Assembly: GCF_009371885.1 (NCBI RefSeq)
Contig: NZ_QLZA01000009.1
Span: 109,590-173,589 of the forward strand
Direction of reading: 5' to 3'
DNA: 64,000 nt
Origin: Bifidobacterium tibiigranuli
GTDB lineage: Bacteria > Actinomycetota > Actinomycetes > Actinomycetales > Bifidobacteriaceae
Below the pieces are notes generated by a model. That model was not told the DNA's origin and ran no database searches. It saw only the letters and a list, made by a program, of their open reading frames with translations. The first letter of the stretch is position 1. Every line of letters starts with the position of its first letter. Shown here in pieces: positions 43,424-52,012 of this stretch. A program made the position numbers and the translations under genes.

Positions 43424-43554
43424 TCGCATAGCTGTGTAGTTGCATAGCATAGGCCGCGCGCGGCATGCGCCAGAGCAGGAGCAGCGCGAGCGGTCAGTGC
43501 TCAGTGGCCACATGGTCACTGAGACGAACACCCATAACGAAAGGCAGAACAAGT

Positions 43555-45018
43555 ATGACCGGTGAAGCCGTGTCCCCAGCTTCGCAGGAAGCGCACGAAT
43601 CCATTACGCCCAGCGCACCCGCTACGTTCTTTACGCCCGTCGCCTCCACTATGACGACGGCGACGACGCAGGGTGAGGGCCGCAGCGCCAATCCGAGTCC
43701 TGCGGATTCGTCGCCGGCGGCGGGAAGCCCGAACCGCGTGACGGCGACTTCGCCGCTCGTCAAACGCAGAATCGACACCATCGGCCCCTATTCGCCGCTG
43801 TTCTATCGCAAGCCGCTTGAAATCGTGAGCGCGCAAGGGGTTTGGATGGTGGATTCCAAGCATCGCCGGTATCTGGACGCCTACAACAACGTCCCGCATG
43901 TGGGGCACAGCAATCCGAGGGTGCGGGAGGCCGTCACCAAGGCGCTGAGCGAGGTGAATGTCAACAGCCGATACATCACGCGCAAGCCCATTGAGTACGC
44001 GGAGCGGCTGCTTTCGTTCTTCCCTGATGAGCTCGACCGCATGTTCTTCGTCAATTCGGGTTCGGAGGCGAACGAGCTGGCCCTGCGCATCGCCAGCCAA
44101 AGCACGCATCATACAGGCGTGCTGATTTCCGACTTCTCCTATCACGGCAATACCACGGCGCTGGCGCGGCTGACGACCGGCCTGGAAGTGGCGGAGGACT
44201 TCGCGCCGTACGCCCGGGCGATTCGCATACCCGACGTGCCGCAATGCTCGAGCGACGGTCAGGCGGATGAGATCGTTGCGCAGGCGCTGCGCAGCGTGGA
44301 CGAGGCCATAGCGTCGCTCAACGATGAAGGATACGGCGTCAGCTGCCTGCTCATCGACCCCTCCTTCTCCACCGAAGGCATGCCGTACCCCAGCGCGGCC
44401 TACATCCAAGGACTCGTCGAGCGGGTTCATGCCGCAGGAGGCCTGTACATCGCCGACGAAGTGCAGTCCGGATTCGGCAGAATGGGATCCACCATGTGGG
44501 GGTTCGAGCAGTACGCGCCCGAGCCGGATCTCGTCACGATGGGCAAGCCGATGGGCAACGGGCTGCCGATCGGAGCCGTGGTCCTTCCTAACGGCCGCCT
44601 TGAGGAATTCGCCAGCAGGAACCAGTACTTCAACACCTTCGCCACCTCGGCCGTGCCTTGCGCTGCTGCCTCGGCGGTGCTGGACGAGATGCGCGACAAC
44701 GACCTGCGCACGCAATCGTTCGAAGTGGGCACGCGGCTGAACGCTGCGCTCGCCCAGCTGCAGGACCGGCACCAGTGCATTCGCTCCGTGCGCGGAAGCG
44801 GCCTGTACATCGCAGTCGAAGTGAGCGACGACTCTGATGCGCCCGGCGACTTCGCGGGCAGGATCTGCGAGCATATGAAGGATCACGGCGTGCTGCACGG
44901 GCGCGTCGGCCGGCTCGACAACGTGCTGAAGGTCAGGCCGCCGCTGGTGTTCACCGACGAGCACGCCGCCCTGCTGGTCGCAGCCCTCGATCAAGTGCTG
45001 GACGAGGTTGAGGGGTAG
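43555..45018 (+). CDS. Class III aminotransferase of the phospholyase-like (AGXT2L) clade
   Basis: A 487-residue PLP enzyme. The core has AYNNVPHVGHSNPRV, NVNSRYITRKPIEYAERL, FFVNSGSEANELALRIA, SDFSYHGNTTALARLT and PLP Lys331 in TMGKPMGNGLP. The NVPHVGH and NSRYI patterns are typical of ethanolamine-phosphate and phosphohydroxylysine phospholyases and their bacterial relatives, which eliminate phosphate and ammonia rather than transaminate. The first ~65 residues are a low-complexity Ser/Ala/Thr/Pro leader absent from the family. ATG 43555 has GAAAGG upstream. Last gene of the MoaF-like cluster. Confidence 0.82.
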   Translation: MTGEAVSPASQEAHESITPSAPATFFTPVASTMTTATTQGEGRSANPSPADSSPAAGSPNRVTATSPLVKRRIDTIGPYSPLFYRKPLEIVSAQGVWMVDSKHRRYLDAYNNVPHVGHSNPRVREAVTKALSEVNVNSRYITRKPIEYAERLLSFFPDELDRMFFVNSGSEANELALRIASQSTHHTGVLISDFSYHGNTTALARLTTGLEVAEDFAPYARAIRIPDVPQCSSDGQADEIVAQALRSVDEAIASLNDEGYGVSCLLIDPSFSTEGMPYPSAAYIQGLVERVHAAGGLYIADEVQSGFGRMGSTMWGFEQYAPEPDLVTMGKPMGNGLPIGAVVLPNGRLEEFASRNQYFNTFATSAVPCAAASAVLDEMRDNDLRTQSFEVGTRLNAALAQLQDRHQCIRSVRGSGLYIAVEVSDDSDAPGDFAGRICEHMKDHGVLHGRVGRLDNVLKVRPPLVFTDEHAALLVAALDQVLDEVEG

Positions 45019-45039
45019 GTGTGGTCGTAGGGGGCGCAC

Positions 45040-45155
45040 TGCCCCTTTCGTGACGCTCCTGCACGGTAAGAGTCACAAAAGGGGCACCGGGCGCTCGTTA
45101 CTGCCCCTTTTGTGACGCTGAGCTGCTGCAAAAGGCACAAAAGGGGCAGTGCGCC
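45040..45155. repeat. Dispersed double-hairpin repeat, copy B
   Basis: Homologous to 21842-21955 with a 3-nt insertion. Hairpin 1: TGCCCCTTT (45040-45048) with AAAGGGGCA (45078-45086), extended by GTGAC/GTCAC. Hairpin 2: ACTGCCCCTTTTGTG (45100-45114) pairs perfectly with 45136-45150. It lies between convergent genes and may terminate transcription from both. Confidence 0.78.
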
Positions 45156-45167
45156 CGGGTTCGTATG

Positions 45168-45278
45168 CACAAGTCGGGTGTCTTGTTCGGGCGGATAGCG
45201 ATTTCCGATCGCGTACAATGGCCCCTCGTATGGGTTACTTGGCCGACTTGTGCGCGTCGGCTCGGGCGTGTCCGCCCG
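45168..45278. other. Crossing inverted repeats downstream of repeat copy B
   Basis: CACAAGTCGG (45168-45177) is the complement of 45243-45252, and CGGGCGGA (45188-45195) the complement of 45271-45278. The two stems cross, so an RNA could form a pseudoknot. No gene is seen in this 270-bp gap. Confidence 0.3.
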
Positions 45279-45288
45279 TGAGACATGT

Positions 45289-46932
45289 TCACGAAACGTC
45301 GAGTGTGCCGTGGGCGCCTTTTTCGGCGAGAGACATCTCGTGGTTGACGATTGAATAATGACCGGGTTCGGTGGGGGTGAACTCGACGAAGCCGCCCTGC
45401 GCGGGGAGCAGCGGCAGTTCTTGGGCGCCGGATGTGCCGGATTCATTGGGGGCGCTGGGTGTGCTGGACTCGCCTGAGTTTGAGCCCGTTCCCGAGCCTG
45501 TGCCCACTCCTGAACTTCCATCGAAACCGTTGCGAATGCTATAGGCACCTTCCGTCCACACGGTGTCGAACTGGGTGCCGACGACGTGGAAGGCCCAGGA
45601 TTCGTTCGGTCCGGCGTTCAGCACCCAGATGCGGATGCGCTGGCCTGCCGAGGCTTGCAGCGGGTGGACATCGTATTGGAATGGCCTGCCGTTGAACGCC
45701 ATGAGGTCGGGCGTACGATTGGCGATTTTCGTAGCGTCGGCGGGCTTGCCTTTCGCGCCGAGATAGAGCTCCGACTGGATGAGCACATAAGAATGGTCGA
45801 CCGGCGGCAGATTCTTCGGCTCGATGACGACCGCGCCGAACATGCCGTTGGCGATATGGTTCGACATGGGCGCGGTCGAGCAGTGGTACATCCACACGCC
45901 TGCCCTAGCCGCGGTGAAGGAATATCGCAAAGATTGCCCTGGCGCGATGGTGCGCATGGGCTGGTCGGGGGCGACCGTTCCAGCGTGGAAGTCAATCGAA
46001 TGGCCCATGCTGCCCTTGTTTACCAGCGTGACATTGAAGGTGTCGCCGACCCGGCCATGCAGCACCGGCCCGGGCGTCGAGCCGTTGTAAGTCCAGATTC
46101 GGCGCGTGACGCCGCTGGCGAGCTGCTGCGTGTGCTCGGTGACGGTGAGCGTGACGTTGTGCACCGTGCCCGATTCCAACGCGGGCAGTTCGGCGGGGTA
46201 GGGCTGCCCCGCTTTGGCCTGTTGCTTGAGCGCTGCTGCGCCGGGAGTCGGGTCGTCGGCGGCTGTTGCGTTGCTGCCGGAATTGTTACCCACTGCGTTG
46301 GTTCCTGCATTGTTTTCGGTGCCGTTCGCGCCATCCGCGGCACTGCTTCCGGCTGCCTTCACGCTCAGGCTCATGCCCATTTCGCGATGCCCGGCCAGCG
46401 AACACCAGCCCTGCATATCGCCCGCGACGATGCCGACATCGAGATTGTGCCGCGCACCCGGCGCGAGCGTGGGCGCAGACGCGCCGTTGGAAAACACGAG
46501 ATCGTGGCTTTGCGTGTCGTCATTGACGAACACGACGCGCAGCCGATCCCCAACATGCACCTGAATTACGTTGGGCACATAGGTCATGTCCTTGGCGCGA
46601 ATCGTCGCCCTGACGGTTTTCCCTGTCGGCGTCACCTGCGTGGCTGCGGACGATGGTCCTGCTGAGGCTGCGGTCGTAGCGCCGATATTGCCCGGAGCCG
46701 ACGTGCCGGCTGCCAGACTTGGGCGAATCAGGATGGCGGCGACGGTGAGGCACACCACCGCAATTGCGCCCGCGACCAACCCGCCCAAATACCGTGCCGG
46801 CGATGCCGACTCGCCTGGAAGTGCTCGCGGTCCGTGGGGGCGGGTGTTGTGTGGTTGATTGGGTGTGGCAGTGTTGGATGCGCCGGCGTTGGGTGTGCCG
46901 GTGCTGTCATTATTATCGTGCGATGCGTTCAT
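45289..46932 (-). CDS. NirK-like copper nitrite reductase with extra N-terminal cupredoxin
   Basis: A 547-residue exported copper protein. A Pro/Asn-rich cytoplasmic lead, one membrane helix (about 48-72), a plastocyanin-like domain (~105-192) with a full type 1 site (His143, Cys177, His182, Met187), and a two-domain NirK unit (~255-545). In the latter, His311, Cys351, His359 and Met364 form the type 1 site and His316, His350 and His449 the type 2 catalytic site, all present. NirK reduces nitrite to NO. The fused cupredoxin could be the built-in electron donor. A Gly/Ser-rich insert (about 470-500) lies near the C terminus. It overlaps the membrane-protein gene upstream by ATGA. A general multicopper oxidase is the alternative. 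Confidence 0.82.
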   Translation of the reverse strand: MNASHDNNDSTGTPNAGASNTATPNQPHNTRPHGPRALPGESASPARYLGGLVAGAIAVVCLTVAAILIRPSLAAGTSAPGNIGATTAASAGPSSAATQVTPTGKTVRATIRAKDMTYVPNVIQVHVGDRLRVVFVNDDTQSHDLVFSNGASAPTLAPGARHNLDVGIVAGDMQGWCSLAGHREMGMSLSVKAAGSSAADGANGTENNAGTNAVGNNSGSNATAADDPTPGAAALKQQAKAGQPYPAELPALESGTVHNVTLTVTEHTQQLASGVTRRIWTYNGSTPGPVLHGRVGDTFNVTLVNKGSMGHSIDFHAGTVAPDQPMRTIAPGQSLRYSFTAARAGVWMYHCSTAPMSNHIANGMFGAVVIEPKNLPPVDHSYVLIQSELYLGAKGKPADATKIANRTPDLMAFNGRPFQYDVHPLQASAGQRIRIWVLNAGPNESWAFHVVGTQFDTVWTEGAYSIRNGFDGSSGVGTGSGTGSNSGESSTPSAPNESGTSGAQELPLLPAQGGFVEFTPTEPGHYSIVNHEMSLAEKGAHGTLDVS

Positions 46933-48362
46933 GCGACTGCGCTCCGATCATGTGAAGGTTGCTGTGCGGTGGTGCCAGTGGTGCCGGCTGTTGCGGTGCC
47001 GGCTGCGACAGCGGCGGCTCGTTTGCTCCGCGACTGGCGGATGCCGGCGACCGCGAATAATGCGATATCGACAACGTACGTAGCCAGCACAAGCGCCCAC
47101 CATACGCGCTGCAACAGGCCGGCTCCAGACGCGAAATTTGTGAGGCCGAGCAGTAGCAAGGCGGTGTTGCGGATGGCAAAATGCACCGGCCACGCCGTTT
47201 CCAGCGCCTGCATGCCCTCGCGCATGATGGCCGGGCCACCGCCGATGACCACGGGCATCAGATAGGTCAGCGCAGCGATGAAAATCTGCGCCAATCCGCC
47301 ACCGCCCAGCAGTGGCAGCATGGGCAGGTTTGCGGCGCGCAAGGCGCTGATATCCGTGGCGAACAAGGCGCGAAAGGCGATAGCGACCAGCACAATGGCA
47401 GACCATATGATTCCGGCGGCCATCGACCATGTGGCCAGGCTGCGTGGCGGGCGCTGTCGTGCGCAACGCAGCAGCGGAACCGCGATGCCATAGCCGGCGG
47501 TACCGGCGAATCCCAGCAATCCCGCGCCAATCCCGATGCCGTTGCCCGCAGCGTCGCTGACGACGACGACCAAAAGCGTGGCCGCCAGCACGGGCAAGGC
47601 TCGCTGCGCTGCGGCGGGGGCATCCGGGCCAATACGCGCTCGCAGCATCGTGGGTCCAAGCGACACCAGGGTTCCGGCGATTGACAGTCCGACCCATCCG
47701 GCGGCGGCGGCGAGCGCGTGCGCCACGGTCAGAGCGTCGCGGCTGCGCACCAGCCAGGCTGCCGGATGCGTGCCGAGCATCGCTTCGACCACGAATCCGG
47801 CCAGCACGCATGCCACAATAAGGAATCCCGTCGCGGCTGTGTAAAAGCGAATCACGACGGCGAATCGCGCTTGCGATGTCTTGCGCGCGACTAGCAGCAA
47901 ATCCGCACCATGCCACGCGAGTATGGCGATGACAGCGGCATCACAGACGATTGCCGCCGGCGCCGAACCCAGCCATATGGCGGCAAACAACGCGACCAAC
48001 ACGACATTGAACGCCAGTGCACGAATCACATTATTCACACCCGCGTGCCGGTCACCGGCTGGCAAGTGCAGCAGCGTGCGCGCGAAGAACCACGACCACT
48101 GCAGAATGCCGTTCGTCAGCACGCCCAGCGCGATCACATGCACCATAGTCCACAAGGGCTTGGGCAGTTTGCCCGCAGCAAACAGGCCAATCGCGAGCAG
48201 CGCCACGGCAGCCACCATCCACGCGGTCGCGTACCGGTCGGCGCGTGCGCGCGAGACGATGGTGCGGGTGTTGCGGATGGGGGTGTTGCGGGTGCAGCTG
48301 GCGTCCTGAGCGTGGTCGTGGTCGGCACCGGCGTTGACACTTTTCTTTGGATTAGCGCTCAT
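46929..48362 (-). CDS. Polytopic membrane protein of the nirK-like operon
   Basis: A 477-residue protein with about 12 predicted helices and conserved-looking histidines at helix edges (TMVHVIALGVL, ILAWHGADLLL, TVAHALAAAAG), as in NnrS-like or heme-binding membrane proteins. Start 48362 is set by ATGA overlap with the preceding gene; the frame extends further upstream through that gene and is not used. Coupled on both sides. A role in NO handling or electron supply to the copper enzyme is inference from the operon. Confidence 0.72.
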   Translation of the reverse strand: MSANPKKSVNAGADHDHAQDASCTRNTPIRNTRTIVSRARADRYATAWMVAAVALLAIGLFAAGKLPKPLWTMVHVIALGVLTNGILQWSWFFARTLLHLPAGDRHAGVNNVIRALAFNVVLVALFAAIWLGSAPAAIVCDAAVIAILAWHGADLLLVARKTSQARFAVVIRFYTAATGFLIVACVLAGFVVEAMLGTHPAAWLVRSRDALTVAHALAAAAGWVGLSIAGTLVSLGPTMLRARIGPDAPAAAQRALPVLAATLLVVVVSDAAGNGIGIGAGLLGFAGTAGYGIAVPLLRCARQRPPRSLATWSMAAGIIWSAIVLVAIAFRALFATDISALRAANLPMLPLLGGGGLAQIFIAALTYLMPVVIGGGPAIMREGMQALETAWPVHFAIRNTALLLLGLTNFASGAGLLQRVWWALVLATYVVDIALFAVAGIRQSRSKRAAAVAAGTATAGTTGTTAQQPSHDRSAVA

Positions 48363-49687
48363 TTTTCGTTGACTTTCTTCGCATTCCTGCGCTTCCGCCC
48401 GCCAAACACGACCAGCGACACTAATGTGACCATCATCGCCAGCACGGCGACGACGTCGAGCACATCGCCGAAACGCCATGCCGTAACTGATTGGCGGAAA
48501 CCAGCGATGATGCGAATCAGCAGGCCGGCTTGCAGCAGACCCCAAACCGCCCATAATGCGGGATGATACGGCAGCGGGCGATGCACGATGGCCGGCATGA
48601 TGATCGGCGCGTGCGCGATCACCATCGAGAGCACGAATCCGATGGTGATCGCGTGCACGCACAGGTCGTAGAGGTAGCCGTTCGCGCCGGGCTCGCCCAC
48701 CAGAATCCATGCGACGGCCGCCGCCGAAGCCCATGCATAGCCGGCCAGCATGCACGCTGCCATGAATCGCGTCGCGCCTTTGCTGCGTATCGTGTGCCGG
48801 GCGATGTCATGCGTGGCCAGGTCGCCGATCATCACCAGCAGCGCCGCGCCCAGCAACGGATAGCCGATTGTCGGCGATAGCAATGTGATCGGCAGCGCGA
48901 TAAACAGCACTGTGCTTTCCGCAAGAATACGACGTTCGGCACCGGCTCCCAGCGACAGCCGGGCGAGGTCGAGGCGTTCGCCGCAAATCGTCAGCACCAG
49001 CAGCGCCATCCACCACGGGAATATCTGCGCAATGGTCAGCCCCCGCGCCCACAGCGCCATGCCGCACAGGCCTGCGAGCGAAGCCAGCAGCTGAATCACT
49101 AGCGCCGGGGCGAACTGGGCGCGCAGCATCACGGCATACATCGCCGTCAGTGCTATCATGGCCGCGCACCACGCCGCTGAGGCCAAAATGCGTGGCGAGT
49201 TTTCCAGTGATATTGATGTCAGCAGCGGTATTGATTGCGCCGCGCTGGGCAACAGTATGCCCGCAATCAGCAGAATGGCTCCGAGCGCACCGGCCGCCGG
49301 CGCGATATACCCCCACCATGAATGCCTGACCACCGAACGCAGCGCCACCGCGCGTTCCAGCGCGATCACCGTCCCTAGAAATCCGTAGATCATCAGCGGC
49401 CCATGCGCGTCGACCAGCCCGACGCCGGCGACCGGAGCCTCCAGCCCCACGCGCAACAGCGCCGCGTCCAGCCCGGTCAGCAGCGTGACCCCGGCGCAGA
49501 CCAGCAGCGCCAGTCGCCACGGCATATGGCGCTGGGGGTGGAGGTGCGATGATTGTCGTTGCGAGAGAGAGCGTTGCGACGATTGACGTGGCGTGTGTGT
49601 GGGATTATTTTCGAGCTGTATGCTCGGCCTGTCAGAGTTCCGTCTTTCGTCGGTCTGCTCGTCCACAGTCGGTTCCCCAGTGGCCAT
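48359..49687 (-). CDS. NnrS-like polytopic membrane protein
   Basis: A 442-residue protein with a ~55-residue Ser/Gln/Arg-rich lead and about 12 helices. DAHGPLMIYGFLGTVIALERAVAL and DLCVHAITIGFVLSMVIAHAPIIMPAI place histidines in the membrane, similar to NnrS, a heme- and copper-containing membrane protein linked to denitrification. AGGTGATG precedes the ATG. First gene of a three-gene operon ending with the NirK-like gene. Confidence 0.7.
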   Translation of the reverse strand: MATGEPTVDEQTDERRNSDRPSIQLENNPTHTPRQSSQRSLSQRQSSHLHPQRHMPWRLALLVCAGVTLLTGLDAALLRVGLEAPVAGVGLVDAHGPLMIYGFLGTVIALERAVALRSVVRHSWWGYIAPAAGALGAILLIAGILLPSAAQSIPLLTSISLENSPRILASAAWCAAMIALTAMYAVMLRAQFAPALVIQLLASLAGLCGMALWARGLTIAQIFPWWMALLVLTICGERLDLARLSLGAGAERRILAESTVLFIALPITLLSPTIGYPLLGAALLVMIGDLATHDIARHTIRSKGATRFMAACMLAGYAWASAAAVAWILVGEPGANGYLYDLCVHAITIGFVLSMVIAHAPIIMPAIVHRPLPYHPALWAVWGLLQAGLLIRIIAGFRQSVTAWRFGDVLDVVAVLAMMVTLVSLVVFGGRKRRNAKKVNEK

Positions 49688-49902
49688 CGCTCATCACCTA
49701 TCCCTTCATGCGGAAGCGTCGGTACCTCATGCAAACCCACAGGTATAGCTTCGCTCAAGCTCCACGGCATTATAGGCATCCTGCATCAGGAAAAGGAAGG
49801 GTGGTGGGTGGGGAAGCAGATGCTGAGACTGTTGGAAAGATAGCGCGAAAAGGATGCCGACACCGAGCTGATCAATCTGACGCTTAGGGTGAAAATATTG
49901 CA

Positions 49903-49918
49903 ATTTCGTATACGAAAT
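49903..49918. promoter_or_regulatory. Perfect 16-bp palindrome before the decayed TA locus
   Basis: ATTTCGTATACGAAAT is a perfect palindrome 18 bp before the toxin-like gene, overlapping a possible -35 (TTGCAA, 49898-49903). It is a plausible autoregulatory site. The remaining 49688-49935 shows no gene. Confidence 0.5.
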
Positions 49919-49935
49919 AAGAATAAAGTGACGGT

Positions 49936-50232
49936 TTGCATGGCAGAATACAGCCGCGAGTATTGCAGAAACGCCCTTGGCTTGATGAACGGGAGTTTTT
50001 GGCAACATGGTGCGATGCCGCGAGAACGCTGCCGCGCTATGGAGAGTATGAACCGGATCAGATGATGGCTGTTGGCTGGGCTTGGCATGGCAGGCTCGCC
50101 GAACTCATTACATACGCTGGCATGGCAGACGCTGAATGGAACATATTTCATGTGGCGCCGGCGAGAAAGAAATCCTTAGGTGAGATGGGCTTCAACGATA
50201 CGCAGATACGTCAGCTTTTAGGAAGGAGATGA
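49936..50232 (+). CDS. Small toxin-like protein next to an RHH antitoxin remnant
   Basis: A 98-residue protein. The middle W..AARTLPRY...MAVGWAWHGRLAELITYAG..EWNIFHVAPARKKSLGEMG matches the layout of small actinobacterial toxins (BrnT-like in general shape) that precede ribbon-helix-helix antitoxins: a PR strand, a G-x-x-x-x-GRLxE core and a late FH-A segment. The start is uncertain: only TTG codons (49936 or 49963) are available. Its stop is followed after 3 bp by the antitoxin ATG with AAGGAG. Identification is moderate. Confidence 0.55.
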   Translation: MHGRIQPRVLQKRPWLDEREFLATWCDAARTLPRYGEYEPDQMMAVGWAWHGRLAELITYAGMADAEWNIFHVAPARKKSLGEMGFNDTQIRQLLGRR

Positions 50233-50235
50233 CTA

Positions 50236-50541
50236 ATGGAAGACTACAAGGCAAAAGGTGGAATCGAGATCATCAACGACATGATTGACCAGCGGGACGA
50301 GAACGCCAAGAAGGGCATGTACCACGGCACTCTCGGCGAGCTTGATGTTCATAAGTCCCTCGGCCGACCGCCGCTGTATAGCCCATGGTACCGGTGACAG
50401 TCCGCATGCCCGGCAGCGAGGCAGATGCGCTGCGTGTCATCGCCAGCAAACGCGGAGTGAGCGGGCAAATTCGTGTAGTGGCCGAAATCAGTCATCTCAC
50501 TCCATCGGATGTATGCGAAAACGGTAGATGGAATCGACGAT
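50236..50541 (+). pseudogene. Frameshifted ribbon-helix-helix antitoxin
   Basis: Frame 1 encodes 53 residues (MEDYKAKGGIEIINDM...GRPPLYSPWYR, 50236-50397), ending where such antitoxins normally continue with PVTVRxP. That segment (MVPVTVRMPGSEADALRVIASKRGVSGQIRV) is found in the -1 frame at 50385-50541. One missing base near 50380 would join them. The second half also loses the usual helix after RGVS-x-Q-I-R. The 3' end runs 45 bp into the convergent MFS gene, suggesting the antitoxin tail was truncated. Confidence 0.68.
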
Positions 50542-51924
50542 GAATGTCAGCAGCCCAATGCCGATGATTGCAATCATGAGAATGAGGATCGAATCAATGG
50601 GCACAAGAGCGCTATGTAATGCGTGAAAAGCAATAGGGGTTGAAATTGCAGCTCCTATGAACTGCGACGTTCGGAAGAGACCTGTAGCCTGGCCCAAATC
50701 CTCAGGGCGAACACGGCGATTAAGCTCAAGCTGATTCCCCATATTATTGAATCCGGAAGGCAATCCGAGCAGGAATGTTGCTGCATACAGCAACAGCGTC
50801 TGCTTGGTCATGAATGCCAATGTCGATAACGCGGCAGAGAGAATGAGCAGGCTGCAGCCGACGGTTCGCATAGTTCGAGGCTGCCATGAGCCTGCTCTCG
50901 ATGCAGCGAATCGTGTTGTTATCACGCCCGCAATGAAATTGGGCAGCAGCACGAATCCGGACCGCATCGCATCCATGCCTCCTGATTGTCCGGCCCACTG
51001 TGGGATGCCGTAGAACACCAGATAAAATGCGACATTGACAATTATAGTACGCAGATAAATGTATAGGACGACAGGATTCGAGCGTAAGAAGAGGAAATCC
51101 ATGAATGGATGTGTCGCATGCAGTTCATGCCAATAAAACCAAAGGAATCCTGCCCCTGCCAGAATCAGGCCGCATATAATGCGAGGTGTGGCTGTTCCTA
51201 ATAACGCATAGAGCAAAGCTATGAGGCTGAGGCAAAACAGCATGATGCCTGGTACGTCAATGATTTCTATTTCTGTTAGTCGTCTGCCTGATCCCTGAGT
51301 TCTTTCCTGCTTGGCAGACGGAAAATCCTGTACTTCTGCATTCCTTTTCGATTGCGTCTCGGGTACGGAACGCGTCCATAGATACGCGTTGCATACCAGT
51401 GGAATATTGATCCAGAAAATCCACTGCCAGCCGAGCGTGGTTACGATGAAGCCTCCTAACGCCGGCCCAATGGCTGCTGAAACTTGGCCCAGCATAGAGA
51501 TGATTCCTACGGCGGTAGAGGAACTCGAATGCTGCATCCGAGCGACTGCTACAACAATGGTGATTGCCGTGGGTATTTGTGCCGCGGTGCCGATACCGAT
51601 TAATGCCCTTGCCGCGACGAGGCTCCATATATTTGGAGACAGCGGCCCTAACAAGCTTGCAATAAGAGTAATCAGCAGCCCAATGCGGTAAAGTTTTTTC
51701 GCTCCATAAAGATCGGATAGATGACCGAATGCAGGCGAACTCACCGCTGCCGTGAAATAGAGTGCGCTTATCAGCCATGGCGCTGCAGTGTTGTCATTGA
51801 AATCCGTGCTGATATCGGTTAGCGCTACGGCGATCATTGACGAGTTGAGTCCCTGCAGCAGCGTTCCCATACCGAGACGCCATCCGGCACTTTGGGGTGA
51901 GGTCTCGGTCGAAAGCGAGGTCAT
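50497..51924 (-). CDS. MFS drug-efflux-type transporter (DHA2-like)
   Basis: A 475-residue transporter with about 14 helices. SSMIAVALTDISTDF and WLISALYFTAAVSSPAFGHLSDLYGAKKLYRIG are the helix 1-2 and motif A regions, and GIISMLGQVSAAIGPALGGFIVTTLGWQWIFWINIP is the drug:H+ antiporter motif C. It would export a drug or metabolite using proton force. GGAACAGCT lies before the ATG. Divergent from an IclR regulator 88 bp away. Confidence 0.86.
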   Translation of the reverse strand: MTSLSTETSPQSAGWRLGMGTLLQGLNSSMIAVALTDISTDFNDNTAAPWLISALYFTAAVSSPAFGHLSDLYGAKKLYRIGLLITLIASLLGPLSPNIWSLVAARALIGIGTAAQIPTAITIVVAVARMQHSSSSTAVGIISMLGQVSAAIGPALGGFIVTTLGWQWIFWINIPLVCNAYLWTRSVPETQSKRNAEVQDFPSAKQERTQGSGRRLTEIEIIDVPGIMLFCLSLIALLYALLGTATPRIICGLILAGAGFLWFYWHELHATHPFMDFLFLRSNPVVLYIYLRTIIVNVAFYLVFYGIPQWAGQSGGMDAMRSGFVLLPNFIAGVITTRFAASRAGSWQPRTMRTVGCSLLILSAALSTLAFMTKQTLLLYAATFLLGLPSGFNNMGNQLELNRRVRPEDLGQATGLFRTSQFIGAAISTPIAFHALHSALVPIDSILILMIAIIGIGLLTFIVDSIYRFRIHPME

Positions 51925-52012
51925 AGCTGTTCCTTTACCTGTCTACTGATGCGTAACATGTCGTTGACTACAGTTGATACGGCTAATCACGTTTCTGTGA
52001 GGGAGATCCGCC

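Noticed and set aside
43516..45039. 507-codon minus-strand frame
   Set aside because: Shadow of the class III aminotransferase at 43555-45018.
46929..48755. N-terminally extended membrane protein (608 residues)
   Set aside because: The extension is a shadow of the upstream gene; an ATGA-linked ATG at 48362 fits better.
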